A stretch of DNA of 25,013 bases from an uncultured Chromatiaceae bacterium (GTDB lineage Bacteria; Pseudomonadota; Gammaproteobacteria; Enterobacterales; Alteromonadaceae). The stretch spans positions 1 through 25,013 of the forward strand of contig CAMLNG010000006.1 of assembly GCA_946481195.1 (NCBI GenBank), written 5' to 3'. Position numbers and translations under genes: made by a program. Position 1 is the stretch's first letter. Every line of letters begins with the position of its first letter. Under the pieces are notes generated by a model. That model did no database searches, was not told the DNA's origin, and was given only the letters and a program-made list of their open reading frames with translations. This document shows, one piece after another, positions 23,964-25,013 of the stretch.

Positions 23964-24587
23964 ATGTTGAAGAATTTAGCGCGGGTGGCAGCTTGCTGTT
24001 GTCTGTTTGCCGGCCTGATTAGTCCGGCCAGCGCCACGCCTATTACGTTGAGGGCGGGTGATACTTTAAGTGTTGAGTTTTCGCCGCTGGTCGAATGGCC
24101 GGGCTATGGTGCGCCGCTCAGCCAATTTGGCTTTTTTATCGAAACGACGCTGGCGGATTTACTTGATTTTGGCGATTCGCTGACAGTCCGGGTGTTTGAA
24201 AACAAAGTGCAGGGTAATCCTTTATACAGCTATACCTTTGCGCCTGCGCATGATAGCCGTTTTCCAAATCCTTCTTCAGGTTTTGGTTTGGGTACCCAAC
24301 TGATTAATACGCCGATTTGGACTGATTTACAGGCGGTGCTGCAGTTTGTTATGGATAGTGGTTCTATAGAAATCAACTGGTTACAAGCTCACACTGTCTT
24401 TGATAACAAGCTATATGTATCTGACCAGTTTACCGGCAGCACTGCGCCTGTCACGCCGCCTGCACCGCAACCAGATCCTGGTTCTGATTCTGCCGACGTA
24501 CCGGCGCCTGGAGCTTTGGTTTTGTTGTTATCCGGCTTCTTGCTGATGACAGGCACGCTTCGGCGTCAGCCAGCCAAAACCGCCTGA
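23964..24587 (+). CDS. PEP-CTERM-like sorting-signal exported protein
   Basis: A 207-residue exported protein. The signal peptide (residues 1-24, ending ASA) contains three consecutive cysteines (ACCCLF). The mature domain is beta-rich without a recognised family, followed by a Pro/Ser/Asp linker (PPAPQPDPGSDS) and a C-terminal tripartite tail: VPAPG, a hydrophobic helix ALVLLLSGFLLM, and a basic end (RRQ). This is the layout of PEP-CTERM exosortase substrates, with VPAP in place of VPEP. Such proteins are cut and anchored or released at the surface in exopolysaccharide-producing bacteria. ATG 23964 has AGAGG five bases upstream; a start at 23913 would lack a site. No exosortase is in the window. 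Confidence 0.8.
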   Translation: MLKNLARVAACCCLFAGLISPASATPITLRAGDTLSVEFSPLVEWPGYGAPLSQFGFFIETTLADLLDFGDSLTVRVFENKVQGNPLYSYTFAPAHDSRFPNPSSGFGLGTQLINTPIWTDLQAVLQFVMDSGSIEINWLQAHTVFDNKLYVSDQFTGSTAPVTPPAPQPDPGSDSADVPAPGALVLLLSGFLLMTGTLRRQPAKTA

Positions 24588-24665
24588 ACTGCAGTTGCAG
24601 GTGCTTGGCAGAGGGCGGCCAAATCAGCGACAATTGCTGCTTTGCCGCCGGCTCTGGAGATTGTG

Positions 24666-25013
24666 ATGTACGCCGCTAATTTTGACCTCGCTTTATACGC
24701 CCGCCGCATCGGTTTGCCACAACTGCCGCAGGCAGCTGTTTTTGATGCGGCAGCTCTGCAACAAATGATGCAGGCGCAGCTGCGTAGTGTCACTTTTGAA
24801 AATCTCGATGTGCAGGCCGGTAAAATAGTGTCTTTAGTGCCGGAAGAGATTGTCAGCAAAATCATCGGCAGCGACGGCCAGGCGCAACGCGGTGGTTATT
24901 GTTATGAATTAAATGGTTTGTTTGCGATGGCGCTGAGCGCGCTGAATGTGTCGTATTTTTTCGTCGCCTGCCGGCCGATGTTTTATCCGATGCGCAGGCC
25001 GAAAACGCATATG
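24666..25013 (+). CDS. Arylamine N-acetyltransferase, N-terminal part (runs off window)
   Basis: The first 116 residues of an NAT-family enzyme, which transfers an acyl group (usually acetyl) from CoA to arylamines or hydrazines. FENLDV is the conserved strand of domain 1, RGGYCYELNGLF carries the catalytic Cys (C79), and the last visible residues PKTHM carry the catalytic His (H115); the Asp lies beyond the edge. The window ends in the open frame, so no judgement on the C-terminus is possible. GGAG at 24656-24659 lies six bases before ATG 24666. It follows the PEP-CTERM-like gene by 78 bases. Confidence 0.93.
   Translation, partial: MYAANFDLALYARRIGLPQLPQAAVFDAAALQQMMQAQLRSVTFENLDVQAGKIVSLVPEEIVSKIIGSDGQAQRGGYCYELNGLFAMALSALNVSYFFVACRPMFYPMRRPKTHM

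Noticed and set aside
24566..24865. 99-codon minus-strand frame
   Set aside because: It is antisense to the arylamine N-acetyltransferase gene, whose motifs are clear on the plus strand.
1..25013. Mobile elements, prophage or CRISPR
   Set aside because: No transposase, integrase, terminal inverted repeats of insertion-sequence size, or regularly spaced repeats were seen on either strand.

Overview
This window is an ordinary-looking chromosomal segment of a gammaproteobacterium. The combination of genes (two-subunit bacterioferritin, proteobacterial PEP carboxylase, large TonB-dependent receptor, 7TMR-DISM histidine kinase, BLUF-associated-type EAL protein, DUF5610 protein, PEP-CTERM-like protein) and the moderately GC-rich codon use suggest an Alteromonadales/Chromatiaceae relative such as Rheinheimera or Alishewanella. 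That placement is inference from memory. I see no phage, transposase, integrase or CRISPR array.

Layout. 1-684: end of one bacterioferritin gene and a complete second one, closed by a terminator. 987-1060: tRNA-Gly(CCC). 1144-4147: a hydratase of the 2-oxopent-4-enoate type, a CPA2-type antiporter, and an EAL phosphodiesterase whose start lies inside the antiporter gene. 4364-6994: ppc with a clear terminator, then a DCC/DUF393 protein. 7535-10395 (minus strand): a DUF5610 gene with a flagellar sigma-28-type promoter, a small secreted protein, an SGNH-hydrolase-like lipoprotein, and a LuxR-type response regulator. The regulator is divergent from, and shares its start-codon bases with, the histidine kinase at 10394-12256. 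12323-17934: four translationally coupled genes. 17961-17988: bidirectional terminator. 18013-23567 (minus strand): TonB-dependent receptor with an elaborate upstream region, then (going right) a sialidase-fold protein, a VOC protein and methylthioribose kinase (one operon, read leftwards), then a small Cys-rich lipoprotein. 23964-24587: PEP-CTERM-like exported protein. 24666-end: arylamine N-acetyltransferase, cut by the window edge.

The most interesting system is the block at 10394-17934. A protein related to cyanobacterial long-chain acyl-ACP reductase keeps the conserved Cys motif and a GxxGxxG Rossmann loop. Its gene is coupled to those for an MMPL/RND-family inner-membrane exporter, a LolA-like periplasmic carrier and a DUF1302-like outer-membrane barrel, just downstream of a 7TMR-DISM sensor kinase. 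This reads as a sensed, dedicated machine for making or modifying a fatty-acyl compound and moving it across the envelope. I do not recognise it as a named pathway.

Other points worth a second look are the CATG-overlapping divergent starts of the two-component pair, the sigma-28-like promoter of the DUF5610 gene, the perfect palindrome at the -35 position and structured leader of the TonB receptor gene, the mtnK-VOC-sialidase-fold operon, and a structured gene-poor stretch at 23613-23963.
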